Part shown: positions 6,508 to 9,752 of the stretch, piece by piece
How positions within the stretch are numbered: position 1 is the stretch's first letter
Layout: every line of letters begins with the position of its first letter
NCBI GenBank assembly: GCA_023145935.1
Contig: JAGLDB010000063.1
Coordinates: 1-9,752 of the forward strand
Direction of reading: 5' to 3'
DNA length: 9,752 bases
DNA from: Candidatus Sabulitectum sp.
Lineage (GTDB): Bacteria; Fermentibacterota; Fermentibacteria; Fermentibacterales; Fermentibacteraceae
Position numbers and translations under genes: made by a program
Notes under the pieces: generated by a model
What the model saw: the letters and a program-made list of their open reading frames with translations, nothing else
Databases searched by the model: none
Told to the model about the DNA's origin: nothing

Positions 6508-7310
6508 TGAAACGGGTTCTCCACTTCTACAGGAGTTCCCGTGGAATACTCTTCAAGCATGCATGTTATTTCACCAATAATGATGGAAGCGCTCATGAGA
6601 ACAGGCATGTGCCTTTCATCATCAGTAACCCAGATGAATATTTCTCCCTGCTGTTTGAACAGACCATCACCACGAAGAACCGGCTGAAGCTGGATGCAGT
6701 CGAAAGAGCCCGCTCTTGTTCGAATTCTTTCCCGTTCCAAAACTCTTACTTCCATGGGGTAGTTGTCATTGTCAACATGAACATCTATGTGAAAGATCCC
6801 ACCTGGTTCAAGTTCCTGAATCCTTGCGTAATAAAAAGCACTGAGAACATCAAGAGCATGGGGAGGAATTGCCATTTCTGCAAGTTCAGGATCGTCCTCA
6901 TCGGGGTAGTAAGCGAATCCGGCCTCCTGATCAAAGTACATCTCTTCGCTGCTGGAGAAATCGCCTTCCTGTATGCTCTTCATAAAAGTCAGGGAATGAA
7001 GCTGCACAATATCCAGAAGAGCCTCATTTACATCTCTCACCTCAAAGAAGCTGCTGAAAACAGGATTTGAGCGAGCTTCAGCTGTAATTCTATATGCAAG
7101 CAGCCCACCATGATCCACCGGACCTGTAACACTCAGAGTAGCAGTTCCAGCTTTTATTATTCCATACTCAACACTGAACACCAGTCTTTCGCCTGGTCCC
7201 CATGTTGTGTTTTCCTCATAGCGTCTTGAATACTCTCCCCAGTCCCACACGGAACCGTAGGCAAAACATGCAGCTGTAACACCAAGAATAAGCATTATGG
7301 CTGATTTCAT
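6504..7310 (-). CDS. DUF3108 exported protein
   Basis: The product is 268 residues with an N-terminal signal peptide (MKSAIMLILGVTAACFAYGS). The ATG at 7310 is preferred to upstream in-frame starts because AAGGA lies six bases before it and the signal peptide begins there. The body fits DUF3108 throughout: GERLVFSVEYGIIKAGTATL (40-59), DVLSAFYYAR (154-163), GSFDCIQLQP (201-210) and IWVTDDERHMPVLM (226-239), ending with the family's IIGEITCML-type strand. The family is predicted to be a periplasmic beta-sheet protein without an established activity. It lies 37 bases after the glycosyltransferase gene and overlaps rnhC by four bases, so the three are likely co-transcribed. Confidence 0.88.
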   Translation of the reverse strand: MKSAIMLILGVTAACFAYGSVWDWGEYSRRYEENTTWGPGERLVFSVEYGIIKAGTATLSVTGPVDHGGLLAYRITAEARSNPVFSSFFEVRDVNEALLDIVQLHSLTFMKSIQEGDFSSSEEMYFDQEAGFAYYPDEDDPELAEMAIPPHALDVLSAFYYARIQELEPGGIFHIDVHVDNDNYPMEVRVLERERIRTRAGSFDCIQLQPVLRGDGLFKQQGEIFIWVTDDERHMPVLMSASIIIGEITCMLEEYSTGTPVEVENPFQ

Positions 7311-7347
7311 ACATCGTCCTTTCGAATAAGCCTTTGCAATATGTACA

Positions 7348-8223
7348 TCACCCGAAGCTAAGTTGTTCCAATACTTCTGTCCACCTTTGCCCGACAGACT
7401 CAAAAGAAAGATGTTTCACGCAGTACTCTCTGGCGTTGCCTGAAAGCATATCACAGAGCCCACTGTTCTCTATCAGGTGATTGATCTGCCCGGCCAGTTG
7501 TTTCCAGTTGCCCGGTGAGTGGAAAAGAGCTGTTACCCCATCAGTAACAATATCTCGAGACCAGTCTGCCGCTGCCACAAGAAGAGGAACACCGGAAGCC
7601 ATTAATTCAATTACATTGTCTATCTCCAGCTGCCTGCTGTAACCAGTGACAACCCCGACGGCTACACTGGCTGAAAAGGAATGCAGATACTCAACTCCGC
7701 CGGAGAACTGTACTCTATCCCCTACTCCGATCTCCCTGGCATAAGAATTCATCTGTTGAATGGAATAGTAACCTTCCTCTCCGACAAAAACCGCATTGTA
7801 ATCCGGTTTTACCAGATGCATTGCCCGAATCAGGGTTTTGTGCCCCTGTTCCGGATTCAGTTTCCCCGGAGCAATAATGATCTTTTCGCCGGATTTCCCC
7901 GCAGGTGTGAACTTCCGGGTATCCACAGCATGCGGGATGACAACTGCCCTGCCCTGAAATCCCGGCGGAACCAGAGATCTACCGGAGAAAACATGAACAT
8001 CTGCCGGGCTCAAGTATCTACCGGTCCCGGAAGATATCACAGAAACCACAGGAGAGTCTGGAAGGGTCACAACAGCCGGTCCATAACAGACTGTCACGTC
8101 AGGGTGAAAAACAGCTCCCTCTTCAGGCGTTCCAAGAAGAACATCGTGTCCGGCGCTGGTCAACATCAGGCTTAACAATTCAGCCTCTTGAAAAGAGCCA
8201 CTGGCGGTAACAAGAATTCTCAT
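7348..8223 (-). CDS. GT-B glycosyltransferase, GT4-like, short form
   Basis: The product is 291 residues, shorter than the common 350-400 for this group. MRILVTASGS starts a Rossmann-like N-domain with a clear reduction (residues 1-95). The linker VVIPHAVDTRKFTP (94-107) and IIIAPGKLNPEQGHKTLIRA (115-134) lead into the GT1-type C-domain. There GVGDRVQFSGGV, IELMASGVPLLVAA (205-218) and DIVTDGVTALFHSPGN follow the usual order. The donor-site EX7E motif appears as Q198-X7-E206, so the first Glu is replaced. It probably transfers a sugar from a nucleotide donor to an envelope acceptor, but the acceptor is unknown. The ATG at 8223 follows AGGG. The gene heads the minus-strand run and is divergent from the aminotransferase. 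Confidence 0.85.
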   Translation of the reverse strand: MRILVTASGSFQEAELLSLMLTSAGHDVLLGTPEEGAVFHPDVTVCYGPAVVTLPDSPVVSVISSGTGRYLSPADVHVFSGRSLVPPGFQGRAVVIPHAVDTRKFTPAGKSGEKIIIAPGKLNPEQGHKTLIRAMHLVKPDYNAVFVGEEGYYSIQQMNSYAREIGVGDRVQFSGGVEYLHSFSASVAVGVVTGYSRQLEIDNVIELMASGVPLLVAAADWSRDIVTDGVTALFHSPGNWKQLAGQINHLIENSGLCDMLSGNAREYCVKHLSFESVGQRWTEVLEQLSFG

Positions 8224-8298
8224 ACTTTCCCTTCTCTGCTCCCCCTTTTATAAATCATTCATAAGGAAACTGACACTGCAACCATAAAGGGGAGTCAT
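8224..8298. promoter_or_regulatory. Divergent intergenic region with possible -10 element
   Basis: This 75-bp gap must drive both the glycosyltransferase run and the aminotransferase. The self-complementary TTTATAAA (8247-8254) gives TATAAA on the minus strand 23 bases before the glycosyltransferase start, a plausible -10 box, but no good -35 is found at 16-18 bp. No clear plus-strand promoter was recognised. Confidence 0.3.
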
Positions 8299-9474
8299 AT
8301 GCCGCTTAGAACATCACAGAGAACCGCGCAGATCCACATGCCGCCGATTCATTCAATAATGAACAAGGTAAGGGAAATGAAGGCGTGCAGCAGGGAAGTT
8401 TTTTCAATGGCACAGGCTGTTCCGTGGTATGATCCGCCAAAACAGGCAGTTGAGGCTATGAAACTGGAAATGGACAGAAAGGGATTTCACTTCTACAGCC
8501 CGGACCCCGGACTTATGTCAGCAAGAGTGGCTCTATCTAATGAGATCAGAAACAGAAGACACATCAATCTTGATCCTGCAAGAGAACTCCACCTTACCTG
8601 CGGTGCAAGTCAGGCTTTCGTAAGTGCCCTTATGGCAGTTGCTGATCCAGGTGACCGGGCGATTGTTCTGGAGCCGTATTACTTCGACCATGTCTTTGCC
8701 ATTCAGTTCGCTAACCTGGAGCTGGATTCAATTCCAATGGTGGAAGAGACCGGATGGAACCTTCCATGGAAAGCACTGGAAGAAAAGATACCCGGCGCAA
8801 GGGTCATGGTGCTGGTAAACCCAGGTAACCCCACAGGGACAGCTCTTTCTGAAGAGGAAATCCGCAGAATAGTAAAACTCACAGGCGAAAACGACTGCAT
8901 ACTGATAATTGATGAAACCTATGAAAGATTCAATTTCACAGGAAGCAGGCATCACCCGTGGACAGAGACAAATCATGAACATGTTCTAACCCTTGGAAGC
9001 TTTTCCAAAAGCTTCAGCCTGTCCGGCTGGAGACTGGGCTACCTGTTTGGCTCTGACTACATCCTGGAAGAGGCTCTAAAGGTACAGGATTCCGTGGTTA
9101 TCTGCCCGTCTACACCGGGACAGATTCTTCTTGAGCAATGCCTGGATCTTCACGGCTGGGTGGAAAAGCGTTCTGCTGAAGTTGAGCAGCGTTTACACCT
9201 GTGCAGAGAAGCAATGGAACAAGCCAGAGGTCTTGAATGGAGGGAAGCAGGAGGCGGATTCTTTACACTGGCTAAAACCCCGGAAGGAATTGACACTTAC
9301 GCTCTTGCTGACTTTCTACTGGAAAGATACGGAATTGCCACTATACCTGGAGATGCATTCGGCGCAGCAGGAAAACAACACCTCAGATTCAGTTTCGGAT
9401 GCCTGGCTGATGAAGAACTGGTACCGGCGATGTCAACTCTTGCCAGTGTAGACCTCATTGGTCTTACCCTTTAA
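8299..9474 (+). CDS. PLP-dependent class I/II aminotransferase
   Basis: The product is 391 residues, a full-length fold type I aminotransferase of the aspartate aminotransferase superfamily. It moves an amino group from an amino acid to a 2-oxo acid in the cytoplasm. Visible motifs are CGASQAF (101-107) at the phosphate-binding helix, NPGNPTG (174-180), IIDETYERF (203-211, D205 toward the pyridine nitrogen), SFSKSFSLSGWRLGY (234-248, Schiff-base Lys237) and HLRFSFG (361-367, R363 for the substrate carboxylate). Substrate cannot be read from sequence. The ATG at 8299 has GGGGAG (8289-8294) four bases upstream; the internal ATG at 8338 lacks a ribosome site although the family homology begins near there. 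The last 11 bases overlap the oppositely oriented gene at the right edge. Confidence 0.93.
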   Translation: MPLRTSQRTAQIHMPPIHSIMNKVREMKACSREVFSMAQAVPWYDPPKQAVEAMKLEMDRKGFHFYSPDPGLMSARVALSNEIRNRRHINLDPARELHLTCGASQAFVSALMAVADPGDRAIVLEPYYFDHVFAIQFANLELDSIPMVEETGWNLPWKALEEKIPGARVMVLVNPGNPTGTALSEEEIRRIVKLTGENDCILIIDETYERFNFTGSRHHPWTETNHEHVLTLGSFSKSFSLSGWRLGYLFGSDYILEEALKVQDSVVICPSTPGQILLEQCLDLHGWVEKRSAEVEQRLHLCREAMEQARGLEWREAGGGFFTLAKTPEGIDTYALADFLLERYGIATIPGDAFGAAGKQHLRFSFGCLADEELVPAMSTLASVDLIGLTL

Positions 9475-9752
9475 GAAGCTGCTTTAGCAACCGCTTTGCT
9501 GACCTGAAGAATTCATCAAACCTTCCATCTATAAAGTCGGCAAAGCTGTGTTCCGGTTCGTGAAATTCTCCCTTTTTGTACTGAAGACAGATATGAGCAA
9601 AAACACCACTGCCCATGTAGATCTTGTCCGGTGCCGCCTTGCAGCTTGCAAGTACAAGTTTACCGTGATCCAGGTAACCGGGGTCGATGTTCACCAGCCT
9701 TTTACCACCGCTTCCAAACTTCTCTTCCAGTTCAATGCAGTGTTCTTTCCAC
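9464..9752 (-). CDS. DUF4416 family protein, partial (N-terminus off right edge)
   Basis: The frame is open from the right edge for 95 codons to TAA at 9466-9464; a GTG at 9694 is internal and not taken as the start. The visible part carries the family signature: KRLVNIDPGYLDHGKLVLAS followed by KIYMGSGVFAHICLQY and a C-terminal FADFIDGRFDEFFRSAKRLL. From memory these match the C-terminal half of DUF4416, an uncharacterised bacterial family. No known activity is claimed. Its 3' end overlaps the aminotransferase 3' end by 11 bp with no terminator between them. Confidence 0.8.
   Translation of the reverse strand, partial: WKEHCIELEEKFGSGGKRLVNIDPGYLDHGKLVLASCKAAPDKIYMGSGVFAHICLQYKKGEFHEPEHSFADFIDGRFDEFFRSAKRLLKQLLKG

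Noticed and set aside
6498..7070. Plus-strand 190-codon frame
   Set aside because: It is antisense to the DUF3108 gene, whose family motifs run through the whole region.
7681..8175. Plus-strand 164-codon frame
   Set aside because: It is antisense to the glycosyltransferase; composition is not protein-like and no ribosome site is present.

Overview
The window reads as chromosomal DNA from an uncultured-type, Gram-negative bacterium with moderate GC. The best clue is the secreted protein at 2507-4225. It has a signal peptide, Asp-box propeller repeats and a C-terminal tail resembling a type IX secretion (Por-type) sorting domain. The neighbour at 4427-5026 starts, after its signal peptide, with a YDDGTA segment. 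From general knowledge this style suits the FCB group and nearby candidate phyla (Cloacimonadota, Fermentibacterota, WOR-3-like). That placement is inference, not a measured result.

Left part (1-2087, minus): a long open gene running off the left edge. It encodes a degenerate Ser/Thr-kinase-like domain, then a STAND/AAA-like ATPase domain with a damaged Walker A, then TPR-like helical repeats. It is built like the kinase-ATPase-TPR regulators but looks like a pseudokinase. A 419-bp gap (2088-2506) follows. It holds several odd-length palindromes and an imperfect direct repeat of about 25 bp, and may be a small dispersed repeat element.

Middle (2507-5026, plus): the propeller protein, a hairpin, a possible 50-residue small ORF not usually called, and a second secreted protein whose start overlaps the end of the small ORF. 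Facing them on the minus strand is a very acidic predicted lipoprotein (5107-5463). It is built almost wholly of tandem 18-bp and 21-bp repeats, and has its own promoter and a good Rho-independent terminator.

Right part: a compact minus-strand run of glycosyltransferase (7348-8223), DUF3108 exported protein (6504-7310) and RNase HIII (5581-6507). The last two are coupled by a GTGA overlap. Divergent from these is a class I/II PLP aminotransferase (8299-9474). Its 3' end overlaps by 11 bp, tail to tail, with the C-terminal half of a DUF4416 gene that enters from the right edge. The genes do not form one obvious pathway. The window mixes housekeeping genes (rnhC, aminotransferase), envelope or secreted proteins and one regulatory scaffold candidate. 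No tRNA, rRNA, CRISPR array or transposase gene was recognised.
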